The notes under the pieces are model-generated. The model searched no databases. It saw only the letters and a program-made list of their open reading frames with translations, and was not told where the DNA came from. Position numbers and translations under genes: made by a program. From Escarpia spicata (lineage: Eukaryota; Annelida; Polychaeta; Sabellida; Siboglinidae), in the NCBI GenBank assembly GCA_963995525.1, contig OZ023214.1:31989518-32053517 (forward strand): a stretch of 64,000 nucleotides of DNA. Direction: 5' to 3'. Shown here one piece after another: positions 1 through 9,687 of this stretch (positions are counted from its first letter, which is position 1; every line of letters starts with the position of its first letter).

Positions 1-802
1 AATCTCTTGCCCGTCATGTCTGCTGAGATGGCTGTACCTAGGAACCACAGAAAATGGGTGCACACCCCTGTACGCTGATTGGAACACAAAATTTGACACA
101 TTTCTATTTCTTAAATATTTGCTAAGCATACTGTAAGCTTAATAGAATGAATACCAACTGAAATACATCACTTTTCACTGTAGGGTATCAACACATTTAA
201 CTTTCCATAAAAAAATAATAATCGCATAGCAATTTAGCAGAACTTCACACAAATAATATGTTACGAGTTATGATGTTAGGAAGACAACAACATAAAACAA
301 AATAAGACGGAACATTTCTTTTATTTATAAAAGTGCTAAAACCATGGCAAATCGATGTGTTAGTAAATATGTCCAATGAAATTGATTTCTTTTTGTCTCA
401 CTGCCTTAGTTACCATTTGCAAATGTTCATCCTCCAGAAAGACACAGAAGACGGCTTCCTGGAGTATTCATAAATGGGATTTGTTAAGACGTAAATTTGA
501 ACAGTTTTTGACATTAATGCAAGTTAGGTAAAACATCCCAAACTGATTGGTGGGCCATGTGACTTTGGAACAATTGCAGAAAATATGCGAAAAATTACAA
601 ACAATCAATTTACATCTGTCTAACATACAATGTGAACTCCTAAAACTAATGCGAACCCATAAATAACAGGGAATTATATAAAAAAAATTCTTCCAAAAAG
701 TCATACACATGCACACACGCACATCCTCACTCACACAAACACATGCACACACACACATGACAGAACACTGTGTTGGAGAATACACTGTATAATGTTACGT
801 AC
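1..802 (-). other. SPG7: SPG7 intron 4 (partial)
   Basis: The sequence continues from the GTACGT donor. The next paraplegin segment (RVQV...VYLH type) was looked for in this stretch and not found, so the next exon lies beyond the window. A CA/TG-rich tract lies at about 705-765. Nothing else is supported. Confidence 0.6.
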
Positions 803-957
803 CTCCCCCTTTGCCAGCATCTCATGGACGAACTCGTTCCAGGACACAAACTTGTAGAGTCCGGACTCCTCGCCTGCCTGGAGGCGAACCACGACATAGA
901 GGAGGAACCCTAGCCATATCATGAGCATCAGTCGTGCCAGGAACGGCATCCGCTCCT
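803..957 (-). CDS. SPG7: SPG7 coding exon 4: first membrane segment and start of the intermembrane-space domain
   Basis: This 155-nt exon runs from acceptor TTACAG to donor GAG|GTACGT, phase 1 to phase 0. It encodes a hydrophobic segment of about 22 residues (LARLMLMIWLGFLLYVVV within it), which is transmembrane helix 1. It continues into KFVSWNEFVHEMLAKGEV, the opening of the FtsH-type extracellular domain that faces the intermembrane space. The motif is near-identical to human paraplegin and is the strongest identification in the gene. The junction with exon 3 (GAG G|AG GAG) keeps the frame. Confidence 0.95.
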
Positions 958-1575
958 CTGTAAGTCACATTACATATTAAAATAAACAGTAACGGTAAAT
1001 TCTCATGTCGTGCAGTATCCCATTCGTAGGACTGCTCAAAGCGCTTTACACTTTATCCTCTGGCAGACCTGTTCAATCGAAGACCATCTCGACTTCTTTG
1101 GGAAGCATTCAGCCATACTGCGATTAATGCGCGAAGACTACAAACATCCACCACTGTCTATAGCCAGGTACTCAAACATACAGCTGGGTGAACTGGAGCA
1201 ATGTAGGGTGAACAAATTTGCCCAAAGTTCGACACCACAGCACAGGATTCAGGCCCGGGTTCATATTCATTTCTTTAATATTTAGTGTAATAATTATTTA
1301 TTTGTTTGCAATCATAATATCAAATAAATGTCCAGATACAATATATGTATATAAATAATAAGAAACATATTTGTTTTGCAATCATATGATTGAATAAAAC
1401 TATAAAATAGATATATAATTATATGGTAATTTTGTAAAAAATGCACCTCCACTGGGACCAAATGTGGTACTTAGCAGGATGCAGACTGAGAGAACTGGAG
1501 ATGTCAACAGACACGATGATTATGGATGTGGTGTGTTTTGAGAGGCTCAGACTACCCAAGATGGCCTCCACTCAC
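958..1575 (-). other. SPG7: SPG7 intron 3
   Basis: A short intron between donor GTGAGT and acceptor GACTTACAG. Apart from an AT-rich stretch at 1290-1440, nothing recognisable is seen. Confidence 0.7.
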
Positions 1576-1677
1576 CCTCGGGTGGTTCCTCGTTCTCATT
1601 CTGCTCCTTGTCATCTCGGTCCCCATCTCCTCTGTACTGAGCCAGCACCCTCGACGTACTGAACAATCTAAAGCTGT
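1576..1677 (-). CDS. SPG7: SPG7 coding exon 3
   Basis: This 102-nt exon lies between acceptor TTGTGTTTCAG and a consensus donor AGG|GTGAGT, in phase 1 to phase 1. It encodes LFSTSRVLAQYRGDG followed by a strongly acidic, Asp/Glu-rich stretch ending NENEEPPEG. Human paraplegin has the same arrangement: an FNTSRLKQ motif, then a charged linker of Lys, Glu and Arg before the first membrane segment. The linker sits on the matrix side just ahead of the membrane anchor. Confidence 0.85.
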
Positions 1678-3873
1678 CTGAAACACAACAACATACAGCT
1701 GTGACACTAACAGCAACATCTCTGGGGAGAAGTCCAATGGTAATAATATTACGGATATACAGGTACATTTTCATTTGTATTACAGACATGGGGTCAAATA
1801 CATTTGTATTTGAAAGTATTTAAATAATTTGTTTAAAGTATTTGTAATTGTATTTGACACTAATTAAATGAAAGTATTTGTATTTAAATACTTCCATAAA
1901 GTATTTGATTTTGTTTTACTTTAAAATACTATTTCAAATACTTTTATTTGGGCATGGTTATTAGTAAATGATAAGTTACATTTTGTATTCACATATCTTG
2001 GTTAACTTCTTGATAGATGGTTAGATGAATAGCAAATTCGAATAATATAATATTGATGTCTCAAAATACATGTACGTATGTATGTGAATATATGTATGTA
2101 TATATGTGTGTATATGTGTGTATACATACATGTATATAATTATATATAAATACATGTCAGGGGTAAATTTACACAAAAGTCAATGACTTCGTATTTACCT
2201 CCTTCAAACATTGTATATTCTCACTTGTATTATAGTTAAACTTGTTTGGTTGTCTTGTCTTGTATATATTGTTATCAATGTTCTGAATAAATGTTCATTC
2301 AATTGAGAGTCAAACATTTTAGTGATTCATTTGACAATTGACCACATTTTCCAGTCAGAAAGAAATCCATTATAAATGTGGAAGTCACTAAGGTCATTAT
2401 GAGAGCATACCAGTGAAATCAGGATCAATTTGTTAGTTGTCACCTGTGACCAAGAAGCAATTAGCAACAACAGAACTTGGCACTGGCATGCCTGTCTTTT
2501 GATCATGGTTTTATTGCCCCTGCTAAGGAACCCTGCTGGCAATTAAGGCCTGCTATTGTGTCAATGCTTGTGTGAACTCTGTGGGTAAGGTAGGGGCTTC
2601 CCAAGCCAGACCATCACTTGCCTACATTGTTGCAATTTTACAGCATACCATATATTGCCAGTCTATATATAAGGAATATCTCATGTAATAGTTATACATC
2701 ATGGAATTATGTAGATACATAACATAATTATCTCGTAATATAATATTTGTTATTGTTTTTGGTACAGCTTCTCTTGTAAAAAGTATTCTGAAAAGTATTT
2801 GAAATTGTATTTGAACCCTCAGGAGTATTTGTATTTAAATACTTTTCAACATATTTGACCCTGTGTCTGAAATTGTTTAAAGTAATTAATCTATTGAAAC
2901 AGGTACATAAATAATTTATGCAAGCTCACTAGAGGGCTAGAGGCATAAAATATGATGGAACATTTTTATAACTGTTTGTCAACCTCCATGAGTTTATGAA
3001 CAATGTCTGGAAGTATCTTACAAGTTCTTAAAGTGTGTACCATACTACTTAGAATGTTGTCTACAAAGACAGGTTTGATGTGTCTTGTCTGTCAGAAATA
3101 TATTTATATGATGTTAAAACTTTCCCACTGACTGGAAATTTCCATCATTACACACAGAAAAGAGATTTTGCAGCATTTCTTCTATCTTCTTACTTAGCCA
3201 ATTACATAATTTGAAAATCAAACAAGATATACATTGTACATCACCCGAGGTGTCATAGAACATGTAATCTAGACTTCACCCTTCACAATCATCCACCGAG
3301 ATGTATTTAGTACCACTTATAGTTATTTGTTTGTTTTTTGCATGATACACTTTCCTGTTTGTAATGAACAAACATTCGCAAAGCTTTAAAACATAAAATC
3401 TGAAGCATTGTAAATATCAAAATCTGGATTTTACTTTGATTTCATTTGGAGAAAAACAATTTATATCAAATAGGCGATGTGTCTGATGTGGCAATATATT
3501 TTAATATTGGCGGAAATTGCATTCTAATAGTTGGGTAAAATTTTGTTTTCCAACTCAGACTTTCTTGCAATGTAGCATCTGGCATAGGACTGCTGTGAAG
3601 CAATTCACTCATCGAACCCAGTTTGTGACAGTTCCCTTGAGTCTCAACATTTTATCAAGCACATTAGTACGTTTCATAGATCAAATCTGGTGATTCATAA
3701 ATCCATGGATGACAATGATTCCAAGCACCCTTGTGGGTTCTAAAACACTCATTACTATAAATTGTAATACCTGGTTGTGTAATATCTAGAGAAGTAGTGT
3801 TTTGTTAGTAATTTACACTATACTGAAATGGCTGAGAAGAAACCGAGATGAGACTGTTGACACACACCAATAC
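1678..3873 (-). other. SPG7: SPG7 intron 2, with an AT-rich TIR element
   Basis: About half of the intron is the 1783-2869 element listed separately, which includes a TATG-type microsatellite at about 2068-2155. The remaining 1 kb (2870-3873) is AT-rich with no supportable exon. Confidence 0.6.
1783..2869. mobile_element. Non-autonomous DNA transposon with AT-rich terminal inverted repeats (hAT-like)
   Basis: The left end reads CAGACATGGGGTCAAATAC and the right end, reverse-complemented, reads CAGACACAGGGTCAAATAT. Both are followed inward by GTATTTAAATAC-type blocks, so the inverted similarity extends some 40 bases or more with small gaps. Multiple internal GTATTTGTATTTG motifs resemble known hAT-type elements with GGGTCAAATA termini. 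No transposase frame is present. An exact 8-bp target duplication was not found, so the class is inferred from terminal style only. The element lies within SPG7 intron 2. Confidence 0.6.
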
Positions 3874-3976
3874 CACATAACCTCGCCACATCTTCTGTCC
3901 TTGTCAGCTGAGATCTCTGAAGTATTGTTGCAAAGGCCCGTGCTTCCTTCTCCAGAAGTCTCGCTCTGCCATACGT
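3874..3976 (-). CDS. SPG7: SPG7 coding exon 2 (tentative)
   Basis: This is a 103-nt open segment after a strong acceptor (T-rich tract ending TTGTTAG). It reads as a charged helix-like peptide beginning TYGRARLLEKEARAFATILQ and ending EDVARLC. The donor chosen (TGTG|GTATTG at 3874) ends in phase 1 and makes the junction DSFRLFSTSR with exon 3. That junction resembles human paraplegin, where RLWQLLGGTFYFNTSR occupies this place. A donor at 3882 (GAG|GTTATG) would be phase 2 and break the frame; one at 3868 (GTGTGT) is also phase 1 and would add two residues. The exon is supported by phase and acceptor quality rather than close homology. Confidence 0.55.
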
Positions 3977-4370
3977 CTAACAACAGAACAAATGTTATAA
4001 TTTAGTATGTCACAAAATATGACACCACAAATACAAAACTTTAAGTGACTGTTTCTAAGCATAAAAAGATGCCTAGATGTCCAATATTAATAATGTTATA
4101 ATAACATTAATGTTTGCCCCTTCATGTACAGTAAAGCAAGTCTTCAGTTAAATAATAATAATAATCATTGTTCACTGTTAATTTCATAGTCAGTTCACTC
4201 AATTGATGCAAATAGTGTTCAATGTAAGTGAATCAATATTGAGAGTGTACTCTACCAGTTAGGTGAGTGGTTACACTGTAGTAAATGGCTGACTACATGG
4301 CGTATGCGGTTTGTTGGTTCGCACGTTTAGACTTTTATTCAAATGCATTATAATGTTTGGGTATGTATAT

Positions 4371-6063
4371 CAGTGTTCTGCCCAGGTTTTCAAAAGGGCA
4401 GGGTGTCATTTTAATAAAAGGGCACATAGGGCACGATCAGCAGTGGTTAAAAGAGCACTTGCGATAAATTAAATAAATGAGATGTAGTAGCAGTGTACAG
4501 CTTGTAGTTTAATATCATACTACTTACATATAGTATATTATGTACACAGTGTATATATATATATATTTATATACTATAATATAGGCTTGGGGCCTTGGGC
4601 ATTGTAGAACAAAGCATAATATTCAGCTATACATAACTTTTTAATCTGTGTCAATCTGCCTAATATCAAGATTTTGAAAATTTAAAATGCACAAGCAACA
4701 TAGTAATTTTGAAAAATGACATTTAGATAAATATGTGGACAAATAAAAAATTATAGTATATAATTATAGACAATACAACATGTTTAATTTAGTTAAATTG
4801 GCATGTCATATTTAATATTCCCAGATACTATTATATAAGCAAAAGGTATGCAAAATATTGTTGGGCTAGGCTGAACAGAAATGTCGATACATTGCACTGC
4901 AAATAATAAAACGTGTAACTGAAAAGGTGTGATGTCATACATTAAAATAATGCATAGCTAATTTTGTTTTATTTACAGAAAAAAAACACCCACACACAAT
5001 CTCAATATTAACAATCAGTCAACAATCAGAAAAAAGTAACTATCACTAGTTTGAAGCCACTGTTTAATGGTACTCCTCTGAATAATAATTATTACAGGTA
5101 GTTACTGCATATTGAGTGAGAGTCCGTTGTTTAAACGCACACATTACGCAAATATTCAGTACTATTGTTCAGCTATGTTATTTTAAACGTTGTTAGGTAT
5201 CATTATATATCGGTACATTAACACATAAAGATTGTATGAATAAAACATTTTTTTAATCACACATGCCGGATACGGTCCTGCTGGCGCTTTGCAACAGCCT
5301 GTTGCGAACATGCTCTGATCTATCGACTTGCAAAGTTTGGCGGCTCTTCAGATCAAAATGTATTTTAATAATTGTTGCACGTTTCATGATTAAGAATTAA
5401 ATGACAGATCTAACTGTAGAAGTCTCCAGGTGATCAGACTTTGAGTTTTGATGATATGAACAAAATAAGGACTACTTGGCGATATATGTATAGCGATGCC
5501 TCATGAACAGGGTCTATTGACTTGCGAACAGGGTCTATTGACTTGCGAAGGTTGGTGCCTCCTCAGATCAAAATGTATTTTAATAATTTTGCACACATCA
5601 CATGAGAAATAATTTAACGGTAGAAGTCTCCCGACGATCGGACTGTAACTTTTGAAGATACAAACAAAATAAGGACTGCTTGACGATATGTATAGTCGAG
5701 GCGCAGCGCAAAAGTCTGTCACTCTGATCTGTCCACTTTCGAAGGTTGGCACTTCTTCAAATCAACATATTTTAATATTTGTTGGCCCACACGATTAAGA
5801 ATTTAATGGCGATCGGGTAGATGTCGAGATATGGGTGCCTGAACAATCAAACTGAGCACATGGCATGATGTTTGCAAGCACCCCGATTTCGACTTTGTAT
5901 CCCATTCCCAACCGCGGGACGCGCTCTGTTGGATTGTTGAAAAATTGAACTGCGCATCATGTAAAAAGGGCAAGGCGTTCTTTTTGTATTTTCTGGGTAC
6001 CAGGGCGTCACTGAAGAAAGGCAGGGCATAACACCCTGCAAATTCGACCTAGGCAGAACACTG
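4371..6063. mobile_element. Non-autonomous DNA transposon with CAGTGTTCTGCC ends (hAT-like)
   Basis: The left end reads CAGTGTTCTGCCCAGGT and the reverse complement of the right end reads CAGTGTTCTGCCTAGGT, each followed within 15 bp by a GCAGGGTGT block. These are terminal inverted repeats of at least 17 bp with one mismatch, and CAGTG ends fit hAT-type elements. There is no intact transposase. The right third is a degenerate tandem repeat of roughly 200 bp (listed separately). A clear target-site duplication was not seen. Confidence 0.6.
5300..5840. repeat. Diverged tandem repeat, unit about 194-215 bp, about 2.5 copies
   Basis: The marker GATCAAAATGTATTTTAATA starts at 5351 and 5566, with a decayed version at about 5760. 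Around it, GAAGTCTCC, ACAAAATAAGGACT and GACGATATGTATAG-like blocks recur in the same order. A 21-bp unit beginning GAACAGGGTCTATTGACTTG is doubled at 5505-5547. The array lies inside the 4371-6063 element. Confidence 0.75.
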
Positions 6064-6373
6064 CATATGTTGCATACTCAGCATGACATGTCAAAATAAA
6101 CAACGTGTTTGCTTTATTTTTTTAATGTTGAGATGACACAGCATTTAAATTGAACAACATAAACATGCACATATTATTTATGTGTGTACACCAAATTCCC
6201 CAATAAATAGTTACACAACCTAGTATTAGGTAACAAACTTTATGTAACATATTTTAAACTTGAAGCAATAAACTAGTTGAACCACAAATTTGATGTCTGA
6301 GTCTTTTGAAAATATGAACCCTAGTGAAAAATAATGTTTAATTTAATAAAGTTAAATTCCATAGCCAGGGTTA

Positions 6374-6377
<4 letters not shown>

Positions 6378-6405
<28 letters not shown>

Positions 6406-6406
6406 G
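6378..6406. repeat. (TA)n microsatellite
   Basis: An uninterrupted alternating TA tract in SPG7 intron 1. Confidence 0.95.
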
Positions 6407-6965
6407 CATAATTACAATTTACAAGCAGCAGATATTCAATATAACTGCCATGTGTACAAGTAGCAGCATTTGGACAGCTTAGATCTTTAACAATTATACA
6501 CATTGGTCACATCCAGCTACATTTATAAATACAAATTTCTAGGCAAAATGAAATTATTCATCGAGGAAATGTGAAAATCTTTATCTGGACTTTTGACTGT
6601 CTCATGAACAGCCTTTATTATCTATGACTGCATTAATGATTATGTAACAGGCATGCTGCATAGAAATATGCATAGATATTATACAGCCCAATACTGGTGT
6701 AGAGTATTCACAACCCTCATGTCATAAATAACCTTCCATGGGGCCAACTCAACCTATTTAATTAAGTAAATAATGATTGTATCACTGCCTCGCTGGCTTT
6801 GGCTTCAGTGCATCTGTGACTGACGTCTAACTCTGAATGTCCAAGACCAAGTCCAGACTCCCAAGACCAATGGCAATGACAGCTCAAGCTCAGCCTCAGA
6901 GTCAGACAGGTGTCGGTAACTTCGAAGTTAGACTTAGTGCAACTGTCTGTTACATCATTCCTTAC

Positions 6966-7223
6966 CACATAATTTCCCGATAGTGTGGATAGTTGTCGTC
7001 TTGCACAACTTTCACAACCTGTAGTAGAAAGTAAAACGGGTTTCCGAACTGTGTGCGAACGTGGTCGAAATGTCTGTATACATCTGTTAAATCCGCCTCC
7101 CCTGGTGGAAGCCTTGTGTTGTAATTCCCGTGAAACTTGCGATACAAAAGCTGGAAGATATCCCCGTCGTTGAAGGAAAGACATATACCTTCGATTTGAC
7201 AATAATAGTTTATCCATCTTCAT
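6966..7223 (-). CDS. SPG7: SPG7 coding exon 1: mitochondrial targeting peptide
   Basis: This exon encodes 86 residues from ATG at 7223; a second ATG at 7217 and a third at residue 14 are alternative starts. The peptide is rich in Arg, Ser, Leu and Gln, has very few acidic residues, and contains stretches such as MSFLQRRGYLPAFVSQ and ARRQLSTLSG, typical of a mitochondrial presequence. It ends at a GTG|GTAAGG donor in phase 0, which joins in frame to the next open exon. A short upstream frame (ATG at 7260, nine codons) precedes the start. There is no residue-level match to known paraplegin N-termini, which diverge quickly, so assignment rests on position, phase and composition. Another frame across the same bases is also open but reads into a stop when spliced to exon 2. 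Confidence 0.68.
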
Positions 7224-7609
7224 CCACTCGTTATATATTGTGCATATTGTAAACAAACATGGTAAATGTTATTACGCAAGGTTGCTGTTTGTTTGGCCTT
7301 TTAAGGGCGCTGCCATTTTGTTTGTTGCAGTGGCTCTTGGTAAATTGCTATTTTAGCAAAACTTTTTATAATTTAGAGGTTTCTAATATAAACGTAATGC
7401 TAACATTTAATGCAACATTCATTTTGAATAAAGACTTTAGTTGCTTTCCAAAAATGAAAACGTGATTTCAACGTGATATATTTGTGCCAATAATGACGAA
7501 GGTAACAAAGAGCTTTGGGAAAATATCACGTGACAATGTTTAACAAATAGAAATTAGTTTCACGCCCGCGTAAAGTCAAATTCTCTCACGGAAGAGTATT
7601 TTATTCCAG
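7224..7609. promoter_or_regulatory. Candidate bidirectional promoter between SPG7 and ANKRD11
   Basis: This is the gap between the SPG7 start codon (minus) and a consensus plus-strand donor at 7609. It contains an E-box CACGTGAC at 7527-7534, the CpG-containing stretch ACGCCCGCGTAA at about 7562, and an ETS-like ACGGAAGAG at about 7588. A second CACGTGAGG lies at 7745, just outside. No TATA box at a sensible distance was identified. Promoter activity is inferred from gene orientation and these motifs. Confidence 0.45.
7500..7609 (+). other. ANKRD11: Candidate 5' non-coding exon of ANKRD11 (5' end unknown)
   Basis: The sequence TATTCCAG|GTATGT at 7609/7610 is a near-ideal splice donor, downstream of the E-box and ETS-like motifs and close to the SPG7 start. 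No coding potential is seen. It would splice to the acceptor at 22003, which precedes the first coding exon. The start given here is arbitrary. Confidence 0.35.
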
Positions 7610-9656
7610 GTATGTTATCATTTTCATAATATTATACTTGCATAGTCATAAATTTTTAGCATTTCCGAACAATTATTGCATTAGTTAATGTTTCCGCAGT
7701 CCGTACATTATTATTTTTTAAGCGCCGGGCTACAAATGAACTTGCACGTGAGGTTGGGGAACAACACTTGTTCATTTTCAAGACAAAAGTCGCTAGATGA
7801 ACCTTAAAAGTTAAAGGCTTTATTGTTCTTGATCTTTATCTTAATTGATACGTTGCAGATACCAGTACTGGCTTGATTGCAACGAAATGGGGAGTGCACT
7901 CAATGTTGAAGCCAATAAATAGGTTTATCACAGTCGTGTAATGAAATTATGCACACACATATATATACCCCCATTGTTAGAGTAGTGCTACTAGTACTAG
8001 TACTACTACTACTAGTCACCGTAGACTAGTGCAGTAGTGGCATACAGATTGTTGCACAATATTCCCAATAATACTGCATGATCATAAGTAACCGGTTTTC
8101 GTAAACAAATATTCTAGCAAAATCAAATGTGCACAGTGTCGTGTGTCAGTTGTGACTTGTGTTTTGATCTGGGGTGATCGCCTGTATGTCGTGATGGCTG
8201 ATGCTATTTACTAATACATGTAGTAATATACCTTGACCTGGGCTTGCTTAATTCCCTATATTACCTATATCAATCTCCATGGTAAAAATTGAAAAGCTCC
8301 AGTGTTTGAGACTATTATTACTCAGGTCTGGATAACTGTTGACTATGTTTGTAGTATATATTCAAGGTATGTAGCTCAAATGAGATATGTAATAAAAACT
8401 ATCACCAGCTGCTGGATCAAAATAGCTTGCCACTCTAACCAGAGTGGTCATGTAATGATGTACTAACCGTGCTTCACTTCAATTGCCGTAATGATATTGG
8501 TATTATATGACTCAATGTATTTTAAAAGATAAGTGCATAATTTTTACATTGAAAAAACATTTTGCATTTTATTTATTCTGCATGTTTACCATTTATAAAC
8601 ATTTATGGAAATTATGTCTCATTGAAACTACACAACTTGGCTGCATCAAGGCTAGGGCTGCTGCCCATTTCTATTCCCAATAAGCAAAACCAGCACGGTC
8701 CCCCATGCCCACCCCTAACACTTTCATCTGCTCCCCCCAACCCTTTCATTTGCCCCTCCCGTAAACCCATCTCTTCAGCAGCAAACTCCTGGAAATACCA
8801 ACAGTGATCTTCAAAATATTGAAGTTGGTTGGTACCATGGAAGAATTGAGCACAATGCATAACTTATATAGTTATATGCAACTGCAGCCAAATAAATTGA
8901 TAAAATGATCTAGTATCTTCATCTTACAATTTAAACAGATTGGTTAAATTGTCATTATTATGCTTATATTTACCTGGTTTTAGAGAAAAAATAGCAGATA
9001 TTCTATAAAAGGTACCAACTACAAAACAGGTAATTAATGCTCATATAGTTCATTAATTTTTTTAAATATATATTGCCTTTGATTTGGTTTGAAAAAACAC
9101 TTTGTATTCCTTTGAACGCGGTTTGTCTTGTGTCAGGAACACACTATTTGTGGTAACTAACTGACCTATTATACCAGTACACTGTAGTTGATATCAAAAT
9201 ATTAATGGAAGTAAGTATGTACGATTCATCTCCAACTGACATACAGTAAGTAACTACATTGTCTGGTCTCAATAACAGTGATCATTTTGTACATGATATT
9301 GTTATTATGCTTACATTTACCTGCCTTTAGAAATGGTTTCTCCTCTAGAAGATGCTTTCGAAAAGTAGCAGATCTAAACTAATGGTTTGTATAACTGGCA
9401 GTTATTCTTTTTCTGCAGATTTAGATCAATTTGCTGACAGTTCAGCAACATTCAGTACACTATATTTGTTTAGTAATGGTAGTTAAATGAGAGCCATTTC
9501 CTGTTTGATTGGTTTGGTGTCACCTAAAAGGGCAGTAGCTAGGTCGTGTAGAAGTTACTCAAACTAGCTTATGATTTACAACTTATTAGCACTTTTAAAG
9601 AATGCAATTCCAGTTAGACAATCTAACTTATTAACAACCGCACTTAGTTAACTACA

Positions 9657-9687
9657 CAGGAGTTACCCCAAATTGTGGTAACTCCTG
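9657..9687. repeat. Perfect 11-bp inverted repeat
   Basis: CAGGAGTTACC at 9657-9667 and GGTAACTCCTG at 9677-9687 are exact reverse complements separated by 9 bases, able to form a hairpin. Confidence 0.8.

Larger units (their letters stand above)
3977..6965 (-). other. SPG7: SPG7 intron 1, with a hAT-like element
   Basis: The intron is bounded by a GTAAGG donor and an acceptor with a long T-rich tract ending TTGTTAG. It holds the 4371-6063 transposon-like element and a (TA)n run at about 6380-6405. No further exon can be supported; the rest is AT-rich and unremarkable. Confidence 0.6.
1..7223 (-). other. SPG7: SPG7 (paraplegin) gene, 5' part, truncated by the left window edge
   Basis: Four exons on the minus strand (7223-6966, 3976-3874, 1677-1576, 957-803) join in phases 0, 1, 1 and 0 with no stop, giving 618 nt or 206 residues. 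The product is the start of paraplegin, a subunit of the m-AAA protease of the mitochondrial inner membrane, which processes and degrades inner-membrane proteins. Identity rests mainly on the last exon, whose motif SWNEFVHEMLAKGEV closely matches human paraplegin SWNDFVHEMLAKGEV; the paralogue AFG3L2 differs clearly here. The distance from start to this motif (about 200 residues) fits the human protein (about 190). The AAA ATPase and HExxH protease domains are not in the window and must lie beyond position 1. Confidence 0.88.

Noticed and set aside
1..60. Possible minus-strand exon after TTTCTGTGGTTCCTAG at the left edge
   Set aside because: The phase-0 frame stops after seven codons and no frame matches paraplegin.
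421..475. Possible small SPG7 exon on the minus strand (EAVFCVFLEDEHLQM, between an AG and a GTAACT)
   Set aside because: The phase would fit, but the peptide does not match the paraplegin region expected after HEMLAKGEV, and the acceptor is weak.
803..957. Assignment to AFG3L2 instead of SPG7
   Set aside because: The motif SWNEFVHEMLAKGEV matches paraplegin closely; AFG3L2 has a different sequence at this place.
6378..6406. TATA box for a gene near 6.4 kb
   Set aside because: It is a simple TA microsatellite inside an intron.
6962..7200. Alternative frame over SPG7 exon 1 reading LLYRKFHGNYNTRLPPGEAD and onward, which looks protein-like
   Set aside because: It has no usable start codon, a stop lies just upstream, and joining its donor phase to exon 2 creates an immediate stop. 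The overlapping presequence frame joins cleanly.
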